From NCBI RefSeq assembly GCF_000685235.1, contig NZ_ARYH01000003.1:372001-436000 (forward strand): a stretch of DNA of 64,000 bases, given 5' to 3'. Position numbers and translations under genes: made by a program. Source of the stretch: Hyphomonas adhaerens MHS-3. Its GTDB lineage: Bacteria > Pseudomonadota > Alphaproteobacteria > Caulobacterales > Hyphomonadaceae. How positions within the stretch are numbered: the first letter of the stretch is position 1; the number at the start of each line of letters is the position of its first letter. Below are positions 44,672 to 52,833 of this stretch, one piece after another. The notes beneath the pieces are model-generated. The model did not search any database. It was given only the letters and a program-made list of their open reading frames with translations, and was not told the origin of the DNA.

Positions 44672-46762
44672 CTAGAATGTGCGGCTGATGCCGACGGTGG
44701 CATTGACCGGCTCGCCGGGGAAGTAGCGCTGGTTGCCGAAGGACACATCGGCCCGGTCAGCATGGCGCTCGTCCGTCAGATTGCGAATATTGATCCAGAC
44801 CGTATGCGTGTCGGTCCAGGCCCAGGCCGCGCGGGCGCCGAGCACGGTATGGCCGGGATAGGTGTTCTGGTTGCCGGGGTCGGTGAAGTATTCGCCGACA
44901 TGTTCGACATTCAGCGACAGGGCGAGGCGATCGGTCGCCTGCCAGTTCAGCCGCGCATTGGCGAGCCATTCCGGCGCGGTGTCGATCTCGTTGCCATCGA
45001 GGATGCTGCTGGAGGCAGACGCCACGATCCGGTCAAAGGTGTAGGTCTGGTCCGACCAGGACACATTGCCTGACAGGGACAGCGTATCGGTGAGGTCATA
45101 GGCGGCGGAGACTTCCACGCCCTTGTGCTCTGTCGAGCCGTCGGTCACGTTCAGGCCGTCGGAGTCGCGGAAGAAGTAATTCTCCTTGTCCATCCAGTAG
45201 GCGGCGACATCGAAGACGAGCCGCCCGTCGAGGGCTGCGCCGCGCGCGCCGAGTTCGACACTGTCCAGCGTTTCAGTATCGACCTGCCCCACGACCTGCA
45301 GGCTCTGCAGGCGGTAAAGGTCCGACACCTGCGGGGCACGGGCCCCGCGGGCGTAGTTGGCATAGAGATCGACCGTGTCGGAGACCGACCAGACCGCGCC
45401 AAGCTTCGGCGTCACGAATTCATAGGAGTCCGACCGGTCGGCCGGCACGTTGAAGCGGCCATTGATACCGGCGGGCGCCTTGGTTGAGTAGTCATAATCA
45501 TGGCTCTCGCCGCGCAGGCCCGCCAGAATGCGGACATCGTCCGACAGCGCCCATTCCAGTTCGGTCCACAGCGCCGCGACGGTTGTGTCGACGTCATAGT
45601 CATAGTGGACGCCTTGCGGGAAGCGCGAATCTCCGGGGAAGAAGCCGAACGGGTCCGGCTGGATTTCGCGGAGGTAGCCGCTCGCGGCGTCGAGGTCTGT
45701 GCCGACGCGCCAGGTGAGCTGCTGCGAGACGGGCTGCTCGTAGCGTACCATCACGCCGCCACCTGTGTGGCCGTTCTTCTCCACACCGCCATTCGGCAGG
45801 AAATGCTGCGCGAAGATCATCGCCTGCGAATGGGCGTAGGGCATCACCACCAGCGCGCCATCGAACAGGGGCCGTTCGAGGCGGGCGCCAAGCCGGGCGG
45901 ACCAGGCATTGCGCCAGGCTTCGGGATTCGGATTCGACTTTGCGATGTCCTCATCCTTGTAGGCATCGGCGCCGACGATATAGCCGCCCGTTTCCTGCTC
46001 GAGGTTCTGGCCCGACAGCCAGACGGTCGCGTCCCACAGGCCCGGATTGAACTTGCCGACCACGGAGAGCTTCTGCTGGTTGACGTCTGTGTTGTCGCGC
46101 CAGCCATTGTCTTTCTGCAGGGAGAGGTTCACCAGCCAGTGCTGGCCCTCGTCCAGCTTCATGTCGGTGCGCCAGCGGCCAAGCGTGCCATAGGAGGCGC
46201 GCACTTCGCTGCCCTCGCCCGGTTCCGGCAGGATGACGTTGATCAGTCCGTGCACGGCGTTGGAGCCATATTTCGCACTGCCCGGCCCGCGCACGACTTC
46301 GATGGCGTCGGCGACCTCGTGGTGCGGCTCGATCAGGGAATTGACGTTGCCGAAGGCAGGGGAGCGGGTGGGGACACCATTCTCGAGGATCAGGAAGCTG
46401 CCCTGCCCGGCCCCGCCGGTCAGCACCGGCGAGCGGATGGCGATCAGATGTTCCTGCCCGGAATTCATCTGCACGTTCACGCCGGGCAGCTGGTTCAGGA
46501 TTTCGGCGGGGTGGTCGGCGGCGGTGGCGTCGATTTCGGCGGCATCGAGTGCGGAGTAGCTTCCCGGATCATTCGCATTCCGGTCACCCCACACTTCAAT
46601 CGGCGAAAGCACATCGCGCGTCACCGGCGCTTCATCCGCCTGTTGTGCCTGCGCCGACAAGGCACCAAACAGGAATGCGATACCTACCGCGCTGGAAAGC
46701 GCGGAAGTATGGGGCAAACAGCTCGCGCCGCCGTGAATTTTACGGCCGTTATCACTCTGCAT
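44672..46762 (-). CDS. TonB-dependent outer-membrane receptor
   Basis: 696 residues from the ATG at 46762 (GGGAGG 8 bases upstream). The signal peptide ends LSAQAQ. The plug domain has LSPIEVWGD (TonB box region), QLPGVNVQMNSG, ENGVPTRSPAFGNV and IEVVRGPGSAKYGSNAVHGLINVI. A 22-strand-type barrel fills the rest and ends in a terminal Phe (VNATVGISRTF). It imports a large or scarce substrate through the outer membrane. A nucleoside permease gene lies 100 bases upstream on the same strand, which suggests nucleosides or nucleic-acid breakdown products as cargo. Confidence 0.93.
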   Translation of the reverse strand: MQSDNGRKIHGGASCLPHTSALSSAVGIAFLFGALSAQAQQADEAPVTRDVLSPIEVWGDRNANDPGSYSALDAAEIDATAADHPAEILNQLPGVNVQMNSGQEHLIAIRSPVLTGGAGQGSFLILENGVPTRSPAFGNVNSLIEPHHEVADAIEVVRGPGSAKYGSNAVHGLINVILPEPGEGSEVRASYGTLGRWRTDMKLDEGQHWLVNLSLQKDNGWRDNTDVNQQKLSVVGKFNPGLWDATVWLSGQNLEQETGGYIVGADAYKDEDIAKSNPNPEAWRNAWSARLGARLERPLFDGALVVMPYAHSQAMIFAQHFLPNGGVEKNGHTGGGVMVRYEQPVSQQLTWRVGTDLDAASGYLREIQPDPFGFFPGDSRFPQGVHYDYDVDTTVAALWTELEWALSDDVRILAGLRGESHDYDYSTKAPAGINGRFNVPADRSDSYEFVTPKLGAVWSVSDTVDLYANYARGARAPQVSDLYRLQSLQVVGQVDTETLDSVELGARGAALDGRLVFDVAAYWMDKENYFFRDSDGLNVTDGSTEHKGVEVSAAYDLTDTLSLSGNVSWSDQTYTFDRIVASASSSILDGNEIDTAPEWLANARLNWQATDRLALSLNVEHVGEYFTDPGNQNTYPGHTVLGARAAWAWTDTHTVWINIRNLTDERHADRADVSFGNQRYFPGEPVNATVGISRTF

Positions 46763-46862
46763 AAACGCTTCCTCCCAAGCGGAAGCCTTGTGTGTCGTAC
46801 GTACCGCAGCGGCACGCAAGGGGCAGCCGGTCACGCCTGCGTGTCAGGCTTTTGTCAGCAGG

Positions 46863-48161
46863 TTAGCCGTTCGCGCCCGCAAACAGCTGATACGGCAACG
46901 CGCCGACGACCGCCGCCGACAGGCAGGTCGCAAACGTGCCGGCCACCAGCGTACGCCAGGAGAGCGACAGGAAGTCATCCCGGCGGCTCGGCTCGATGAT
47001 GGAAAGCCCGCCGATCAGGATGCCCATGGAGCCGAAATTCGCAAAGCCGCAGACCGCGTGCGCGGTGATCATGCGGGTGCGCGGGTCCATTGCGTCCGGC
47101 GGCACTTCGGCCAGCTGCAGGAAGGCCACGAATTCAGTCAGCACCGTCTTCACACCCATCAGGGAGCCCGACTTGGCCGCCTCTTCCATCGGCACGCCGA
47201 CCATGTACATCAGCGGGGCGAAGATCCAGCCGAGCACACGCTCAATCGACAGCGGCGCACCGGCAACGTCCGGAAGCGCGCCGAGCCCGGCATTGACCAG
47301 CCAGAGCAGCGCCAGCGCCGCGATCAGCATGGTCGCGATGTTGAACACGATCTGCAGGCCATCGGTCGCGCCGCGCGAGAAGGCGTCCATGGTGGAGGCG
47401 TAGTTGAAGTCCGGCTCTTTCATCCGCTCGGTCGCGGGGGTCGTTTCCGGAATCATGGTGAGGGCAACGGCGACAGCCGCAGGCGCGGCCATGATGGAAG
47501 CCGTTAGCAACTGCGCCAGCGGGTTCGCCATCTTGCCTTCAAGGAACGAGCCGTACACGACGAGGACAGAGCCCGCGATGGTCGCGAAGCCCGCCGTCAT
47601 CATGATCAGCAGTTCCGACCGGGTCATGCCCTTGATGTAAGGCCGGATCAGCACCGGCGCCTCGGTCATGCCCATGAAGACGTTGGCGGAGACGGCCAGC
47701 GACGTCGCCCCGCCAAGGCCCATGCCCCGCCGGAAGATGAAGGCGAAGCCGTTGGTGATCCATTTCAGGATGCCCCAGTGCCAGAGCATGGCCGACAGGG
47801 CGGCGACGACGATGACGATGGGCAGGATCTGGAAGAAGAAGAGCGGCGGGGGTGTGCCGTCCATCAGTTCGGCCCCGGCGACATTGTCCCCGACATAGCC
47901 GAACACAAAGCCCGTGCCGGCGCGCGTCGCGGCCTGCAGGCCATCGACCACGTCATTGGCGCGGAACAGGATGGAGCGGATGAAGGGAATGCCGAACAGG
48001 ATCAGGGCGAAGACAAACTGCATCACCGTGGCGCCGATGACGACTTTCCACGGGAACAGTTTGCGTTTTTCAGACCAGGCCCAGCAGAGGCCATAGATCA
48101 TGGCGATGCCGAGCAACGCGCGGGCGTTGTCCCAGCCCCATTCAAATCCCATGATGTTCAT
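46863..48161 (-). CDS. Concentrative nucleoside transporter (CNT/NupC family)
   Basis: 432 residues with about nine to ten membrane spans. CNT landmarks: MGLGGATSLAVSANVFMGMTEAPVLIRPYI (the nucleoside/Na+ or H+ binding core), a VYGSFLEGKMANPLAQ segment and a C-terminal AHAVCGFANFGSMGILIGGLSIIEPSRRDD. It brings nucleosides across the inner membrane with a cation gradient. Placed upstream of the TonB receptor gene, giving a possible two-step uptake route. Divergent from the S10 peptidase across 261 bases. Confidence 0.95.
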   Translation of the reverse strand: MNIMGFEWGWDNARALLGIAMIYGLCWAWSEKRKLFPWKVVIGATVMQFVFALILFGIPFIRSILFRANDVVDGLQAATRAGTGFVFGYVGDNVAGAELMDGTPPPLFFFQILPIVIVVAALSAMLWHWGILKWITNGFAFIFRRGMGLGGATSLAVSANVFMGMTEAPVLIRPYIKGMTRSELLIMMTAGFATIAGSVLVVYGSFLEGKMANPLAQLLTASIMAAPAAVAVALTMIPETTPATERMKEPDFNYASTMDAFSRGATDGLQIVFNIATMLIAALALLWLVNAGLGALPDVAGAPLSIERVLGWIFAPLMYMVGVPMEEAAKSGSLMGVKTVLTEFVAFLQLAEVPPDAMDPRTRMITAHAVCGFANFGSMGILIGGLSIIEPSRRDDFLSLSWRTLVAGTFATCLSAAVVGALPYQLFAGANG

Positions 48162-48318
48162 CCCGGCCCAGTCTCCCTTCCCCGAAGATACAGCCTTATG
48201 GATTAAACGGGTGGCCGCCGCAGGGGAAGCACTGATCTGTTCGGCAGGTGCGTTCCATGCTGCCTGGCAAGCGGCAGGGCAGGTTGCAGACCGATTGCAC
48301 CGGACGTAAATCTGCGGT

Positions 48319-48347
48319 TTGACGAGGCGCGGCCCGAGGGATAGGTT
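48319..48347 (+). promoter_or_regulatory. Candidate sigma-70 promoter for the S10 peptidase gene
   Basis: TTGACG (48319-48324), 17 bases, TAGGTT (48342-48347) on the plus strand, about 75 bases before the peptidase start at 48423. Between them lies a short inverted repeat ACCTCT/AGAGGT (about 48365-48389). The -35 is close to consensus and the -10 is weaker. The rest of the 261-base intergenic region shows nothing else definite. Confidence 0.4.
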
Positions 48348-48422
48348 TTCGCCTTAATTATCAGACCTCTGGCGCGATCTCCTGAGAGGTGACCCGCCGG
48401 ACGTCAAGGAGACCCGACCCCG

Positions 48423-49961
48423 ATGAAATTGCGCGCCCTTTTCATGGCCGCCGTCATGGCCATGACTGCCCCCGCCTTTGCCGACACCAACGCCGGTGAC
48501 CCGCCGAAAGAGACCGAAACCCGCCCCGTGCCCGATCCGGTCATGTTCGAAAGCCGCCACACCGGCACGTTCGGCCGCCAGAAGATGACCTACACGGTCG
48601 AGGCAGGCGACACGCAGATCACGAATGAAGATGGCAAACCGGCCGCCAGCCTGTTCACGATCTCCTACATCAAGGAAGATGCCGGGTCGGACCGGCCGGT
48701 GACCTTCGTGTTCAATGGCGGGCCGGGCTCGGCCTCCGTCTGGCTGCACATGGGCCTGCTCGGCCCTAAACGGGTCGTGGTGGCCAGCGATGCCGACGAA
48801 GACGATGGCGCCGCGCCCTACCGGATGGTGGACAATCCGCTCTCCATCCTCGACCAGACAGACCTTGTCTTCATCGATCCGGTCGGCACCGGATTCAGCC
48901 AGGCCATCGGCGAAGGCGAAGACAAGGACTATTGGAACGAAGCGGGCGACAAGTCATCCATTGCCGAAGTCATGCGCATCTGGATCACCAAGCACAAACG
49001 CTGGAACGCGCCGAAATACCTGATCGGCGAAAGCTTCGGCACAACGCGTGCCGCCTATCTCGCCAATGAGCTGACGGTGGGCGATGTGGACATTGCCCTC
49101 AACGGCATCGTGCTGATCTCGCAGGCACTGGATTATGAGGGCTCCACCTCTGCCCATGACAATGTCTACTCCTATGTCACCTACCTGCCCTCGATGGCAG
49201 CGGCGGCGCAGTATCATGGCCGCGCCGGGCAAGGCGTTCCGCAGGCGGAATTCCTGGCCGAGGCCCGGGCCTTCGCGCGCGACGAATACGGCCCGGCCCT
49301 GTGGAAGGGCGAGCGGCTGAGCCCGGAAGAACGTACCTATATCCGCGACAGGCTCGCCTATTTCACCGGGCTCGATCCGGAATATATCGAGACGTCGAAC
49401 CTCCGTATCCTGATGCACCGCTTCCAGAAGGAGTTGCTGCGCGACAAGGGCGTGGCGCTCGGGCGGCTCGACGGGCGCTATCTGGGGGACGAGGCAGACG
49501 ATGCCGCCGAAGGCCCGGAGGACGATGTCTCCAGCTATGCGGTCAGCTCAGCCTATTCGGCGCTGATGAACCAGTATCTCGCCGCCGATCTCGGCGTGGA
49601 AATGGACCGGCCCTACATGGTCTCCAGCCCGGACGCCGGCGAACAATGGGATTTCCGCGACGCGCCGGAAGGCGAGTACTGGGAACCGCACTATGTGAAT
49701 GCCGGGCGCCAGCTGACGACGGCCATGCGCCACAACACGGCACTGAAAGTGATGGTCGCCAGCGGCTATTTTGATCTGATCTGCCCCTTCTTCGACGCAG
49801 AGATCACCTTCGCCCGCTACGGCATCCCGCAGGACCAGGTGGCCATGACCTACTATCAGGGCGGGCACATGATGTACCTGAACGACGGTGCCCTGAAGGC
49901 CCTCGCCGCCGACATCCGCAGCTTCTATGCCGGGAAGCTGGAAGACCAGCGGCCCGACTAG
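48423..49961 (+). CDS. Serine carboxypeptidase (peptidase S10 family)
   Basis: 512 residues with a signal peptide ending TAPAFA. S10 landmarks: VTFVFNGGPGSASVWLH (oxyanion hole), FIDPVGTGFSQAIG, LIGESFGTTRAA (nucleophile Ser), and the Asp and His regions in VASGYFDLICPF and MTYYQGGHMMYLND. It removes C-terminal residues from peptides in the periplasm or outside. No sign of truncation. Followed by a strong hairpin that terminates the convergent VOC gene. Confidence 0.95.
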   Translation: MKLRALFMAAVMAMTAPAFADTNAGDPPKETETRPVPDPVMFESRHTGTFGRQKMTYTVEAGDTQITNEDGKPAASLFTISYIKEDAGSDRPVTFVFNGGPGSASVWLHMGLLGPKRVVVASDADEDDGAAPYRMVDNPLSILDQTDLVFIDPVGTGFSQAIGEGEDKDYWNEAGDKSSIAEVMRIWITKHKRWNAPKYLIGESFGTTRAAYLANELTVGDVDIALNGIVLISQALDYEGSTSAHDNVYSYVTYLPSMAAAAQYHGRAGQGVPQAEFLAEARAFARDEYGPALWKGERLSPEERTYIRDRLAYFTGLDPEYIETSNLRILMHRFQKELLRDKGVALGRLDGRYLGDEADDAAEGPEDDVSSYAVSSAYSALMNQYLAADLGVEMDRPYMVSSPDAGEQWDFRDAPEGEYWEPHYVNAGRQLTTAMRHNTALKVMVASGYFDLICPFFDAEITFARYGIPQDQVAMTYYQGGHMMYLNDGALKALAADIRSFYAGKLEDQRPD

Positions 49962-49970
49962 GCAGAAACA

Positions 49971-49999
49971 AAAAGGCCCCCGGCACAATGCCGGGGGCC
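49971..49999 (-). terminator. Intrinsic terminator of the VOC-family gene
   Basis: GGCCCCCGGCA (49975-49985), loop CAA, and TGCCGGGGGCC (49989-49999) form a perfect 11-bp stem. On the minus strand it is followed by TTTTTGTTT, so it ends transcription of the minus-strand gene at 50024. On the plus strand there is no comparable T-run, so it is less certain for the S10 gene (stop 49961). Confidence 0.88.
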
Positions 50000-50023
50000 A
50001 AAGCCTTTCAGAGCAGTGACGCC

Positions 50024-50392
50024 CTAGCCGAGCTTGCAGATGCAGATCTTGTTGCCGTCGGGGTCGCGGAAATAGGCGCCGTAGAAGGTCGGCATGCGCT
50101 GGCCGGGGGCGCCTTCATCTTGCGCGCCGAGTTCGATGGCCTTGTTGTAGACCTTGTCGACCGTCGCATTGTCCGGTGCGGCGATGGCCGGCATGACGCC
50201 ATTGCCGCAAGTGGCCGCCTTCTCGTCGTACGGGCCGCCAACTGCCAGCATGGGTGCGCCAGGCCCCGTGCCGTAGAAGTAAAGGCGGCCATTATTGAAG
50301 ACCTGTTTGGCCCCCATTTCCCCCAGAACCGCGTCGTAAAAGGCGCAGGCCTTGTCGGTATCATTGGAGCCGAGCGTGACATAAGCGAGCAT
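50024..50392 (-). CDS. VOC (glyoxalase/extradiol dioxygenase) family protein
   Basis: 122 residues, a two-module VOC fold. LAYVTLGSNDTDKACAFYDAVLGEMG gives the first module and AVDKVYNKAIELGAQDEGAPG with FYGAYFRDPDGNKICI the second. It may be a metal-dependent lyase, dioxygenase or resistance-type binding protein; the metal ligands are not clear enough to choose. It has its own terminator and is divergent from an SDR gene. Confidence 0.87.
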   Translation of the reverse strand: MLAYVTLGSNDTDKACAFYDAVLGEMGAKQVFNNGRLYFYGTGPGAPMLAVGGPYDEKAATCGNGVMPAIAAPDNATVDKVYNKAIELGAQDEGAPGQRMPTFYGAYFRDPDGNKICICKLG

Positions 50393-50531
50393 GTTGTTTC
50401 CTCCTCTGGTGCATTCCAGAATGGAACTGATACACGGTGCGACAACGCAGGCAATGCCTGACGCAAGGGATGTGCTTGACGTTCACGTGAGCGTCTGGTG
50501 TGAAACCTCCAAACTTTTCAGGAGAAAGCCC

Positions 50532-51455
50532 ATGTCTGACATCCGTTTTGACGGTCGCGTTGCCATTGTTACGGGTGCCGGTGGCGGTCTTGGCCGCTGC
50601 CACGCCCTCGAACTCGCCCGCCGCGGCGCAAAAGTCGTGATCAACGACCTCGGCGCGTCGATGGATGGCTCCGGCGGCAGCTCCGAAGCCGCTGAAGCCG
50701 TGGTCAAGGAAATCGAAGCCATGGGCGGCGAAGCCATGGCCAACGGATCGTCCGTGGCGGACGAGGCCGGCGTGAAGAAAATGATCGACGACACCATGGA
50801 AAAATGGGGCCGCATCGACATCCTGATCGCCAATGCCGGCATCCTGCGCGACAAGTCGTTCTCGAAGATGACAATCCAGGACATCGACCTGGTGCTCGCC
50901 GTCCACCTGCGCGGCACGTTCCTTCCGGTCCACGCTGCCTGGAACATCATGAAGGAACAGAATTACGGCCGTATCGTCGTGACCACCTCCTCCACCGGCC
51001 TGTATGGCAACTTTGGCCAGGCCAATTATGGCGGCGGCAAGCTCGGCGTCGTCGGCATGATGAACACGCTGAAAATCGAAGGCGCCAAGAACGACATCAA
51101 GGTCAACGCGGTCTGCCCGGTCGCCGCAACCCGCATGACCGAAGGCCTGATGCCGCCGGAAGCGCTGGAACAGCTGAAGCCGGAATATGTCACGCCGGGC
51201 GTGATGAACCTTGTGAAAGACGACGCTCCGACCGGCATGATCCTGTCGGCCGGTGCCGGTGCCTTCTCGATGGCCCGCATCGTCGAAACCCGCGGCGCCT
51301 ATGTCGGCCAGGGCGACGAGCTGACCGCCGAAGCCGTTGCGGCCAAGTGGGACGAGATCACCGACACCAGCAAGACACTGCCGGCCTTCACCTCCGGCGG
51401 CCAGCACGGCGCGAACATGTTCTCGCTCGTCGCTGAGGGCAAAGGCCAAGGCTGA
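50532..51455 (+). CDS. SDR resembling (R)-hydroxyacyl-CoA dehydrogenase
   Basis: 307 residues from the ATG at 50532 (AGGAG 8 bases upstream). The MFE-2-type dehydrogenase pattern is strong: FDGRVAIVTGAGGGLGRCHA, VVINDLGASMDGSG, LIANAGILRDKSFSKMT, and YGRIVVTTSSTGLYGNFGQANYGGGKLG. The active-site lysine lies in GGGKLG. This group oxidises (3R)-hydroxyacyl-CoA, in peroxisomal beta-oxidation of eukaryotes and in related bacterial pathways. The C-terminal part (AFTSGGQHGANMF) is longer than in simple SDRs. Confidence 0.9.
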   Translation: MSDIRFDGRVAIVTGAGGGLGRCHALELARRGAKVVINDLGASMDGSGGSSEAAEAVVKEIEAMGGEAMANGSSVADEAGVKKMIDDTMEKWGRIDILIANAGILRDKSFSKMTIQDIDLVLAVHLRGTFLPVHAAWNIMKEQNYGRIVVTTSSTGLYGNFGQANYGGGKLGVVGMMNTLKIEGAKNDIKVNAVCPVAATRMTEGLMPPEALEQLKPEYVTPGVMNLVKDDAPTGMILSAGAGAFSMARIVETRGAYVGQGDELTAEAVAAKWDEITDTSKTLPAFTSGGQHGANMFSLVAEGKGQG

Positions 51456-51546
51456 GCCAAGCATTGAAACGCGGGCCCAGGGCCCCGCTTCAAACTTGCC
51501 AAAAATGATGGCGAGGCGCAGGTTGTTCTCCCGAAAGGAGACTCTC

Positions 51547-51930
51547 ATGCGCCTCGCCATTCTTTTGTTTTCTTCTTTGTTTCTGGCCGGTTGCGCCTGG
51601 TTTCTCGAACCCGGCGTCGTTCCGGACCGGGCCGTTCCAGCGGATCAAGTCGCCGCCCCCAATGATCTGCCGACAGCCGGTGAAGGCGCCATGTGCGGCG
51701 GCATCGCGGCGCTCCAATGCGATGACGGCCTGACCTGTATCTATGAAGACGGCGCCTGCCACGCGATCGCGGACGCCGCCGGCACCTGCAGGAAAACCGG
51801 CCCGATCTGCACCAAGGAATACCGCCCGGTGTGCGGATGCGACGGCGAGACCTATGGCAATCGCTGCGAAGCTTATGCCGAAGGCGTCAGCGTCGCCTAC
51901 CCCGGTGAGTGCAAGGTGAAGGAAAGCTGA
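51547..51930 (+). CDS. Kazal-type protease-inhibitor-like lipoprotein
   Basis: 127 residues with a lipobox (LFLAGCAW, Cys at about 16). After a proline-rich spacer there are two cysteine-rich parts. The first is an EGF/IGFBP-like segment CGGIAALQCDDGLTCIYEDGAC (about 48-70). The second is a Kazal domain with six cysteines, beginning about residue 85: CTKEYRPVCGCDGETYGN then RCEAYAEGVSVAYPGEC. The Kazal spacing is complete, so serine-protease inhibition at the cell surface is plausible. Such single-domain lipoproteins occur in marine bacteria but the target is not known. Confidence 0.85.
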   Translation: MRLAILLFSSLFLAGCAWFLEPGVVPDRAVPADQVAAPNDLPTAGEGAMCGGIAALQCDDGLTCIYEDGACHAIADAAGTCRKTGPICTKEYRPVCGCDGETYGNRCEAYAEGVSVAYPGECKVKES

Positions 51931-51961
51931 CCGTCAGCAGACCCCCTATTCATGCATAAAG

Positions 51962-51997
51962 AATGGCCCACACCCCCTTGGATACGGGCCATTTTTT
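51962..51997 (+). terminator. Intrinsic terminator after the Kazal gene
   Basis: AATGGCCC (51962-51969) and GGGCCATT (51986-51993) form a perfect 8-bp stem around a 16-base loop, followed by a T-run at 51992-51997. On the minus strand the downstream side also has a short T-rich stretch, so it may act for the convergent tetR-like gene (stop 52083). Confidence 0.78.
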
Positions 51998-52082
51998 CAG
52001 GTGCCAACCGTTCAACACTTCCACCCGGATACGGATGATATCGGCCGGCTTCCCCCAACAGAGCGCAAGCCGCCTCAGCAGC

Positions 52083-52703
52083 TCAGGGCGCGAGCAGGCG
52101 CCGGAACAAACCCACCTGATCATTTGCCATGCGCAGGCGTGCATCGTCTGGAATCTCGTCCCAGTGGTTCAGCACCCACAAGTCCAACGCCTCCCCCAGG
52201 CCCATGGCAGCGTCGACCAACAGCGTTTCCGGCAGGTCGGTCCGGACCGCCCCCAATGCCTGCCCCTTGCGGAGAATGTCCGTGATCCAGCGCCGCGCCG
52301 CGACAAACGACCGTTCCGTCGGCGCACTGTGCGCCGGGTCTGAACGCAAACGATAGAACATGCGGCCCATCTTCACATACCAGGCGTTGGAGTTGCCAAG
52401 GGCTGTGAACCGCTGCGCCAGCGCCTCCATCTCGCTCCAGAAATTATCTTCCGTCAGCGTGCTCGCGTCGAAACCGCCAATCTCCCGGAACAGCAAACCG
52501 AGCGACCGGTCCACAAGCGTCGTGAACAGATCCGCCTTGTCGTCAAAATAGTAATACAGCGAGCTTTTGCTCATGCCCGCCTGCTCCAGGATGCGGTTCA
52601 GCGACGCCGCTTCATAGCCCTTCGCAGCAAATTCCTCCGCCGCGCTCTCGATGAGGCGGTGTTGCTTGTCGGGGTTGAGTTTCTCGAATCGTGAACGGCT
52701 CAT
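52083..52703 (-). CDS. TetR-family transcriptional regulator
   Basis: 206 residues. The N-terminal HTH is typical (RLIESAAEEFAAKGYEAASL, then ILEQAGMSKSSLYYYFDDK) and the C-terminal ligand domain is all-helical. It probably represses the divergent FAD monooxygenase gene and itself through a palindrome in the 130-base gap. The effector is unknown, but a substrate or product of the monooxygenase is the natural guess. Confidence 0.93.
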   Translation of the reverse strand: MSRSRFEKLNPDKQHRLIESAAEEFAAKGYEAASLNRILEQAGMSKSSLYYYFDDKADLFTTLVDRSLGLLFREIGGFDASTLTEDNFWSEMEALAQRFTALGNSNAWYVKMGRMFYRLRSDPAHSAPTERSFVAARRWITDILRKGQALGAVRTDLPETLLVDAAMGLGEALDLWVLNHWDEIPDDARLRMANDQVGLFRRLLAP

Positions 52704-52742
52704 AACTTGACCCTAGCCTGCACCAGGACTACGTACCAGATG

Positions 52743-52762
52743 TGTGGACCACGTGGTCCACA
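52743..52762. promoter_or_regulatory. Perfect 20-bp palindrome, likely TetR-type operator
   Basis: TGTGGACCAC followed by its exact reverse complement GTGGTCCACA. Each half also contains a smaller dyad (GTGG-A-CCAC, GTGG-T-CCAC). It is centred between the TetR-type start (52703) and the monooxygenase start (52834), as expected for a TetR operator controlling both. Confidence 0.8.
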
Positions 52763-52833
52763 ACCCTGACGGACCCCAGGCCCGCCAGCGCCTGAGTATT
52801 GAAAACTGAAATTGCCTGTCACGGAGTCCTCCC

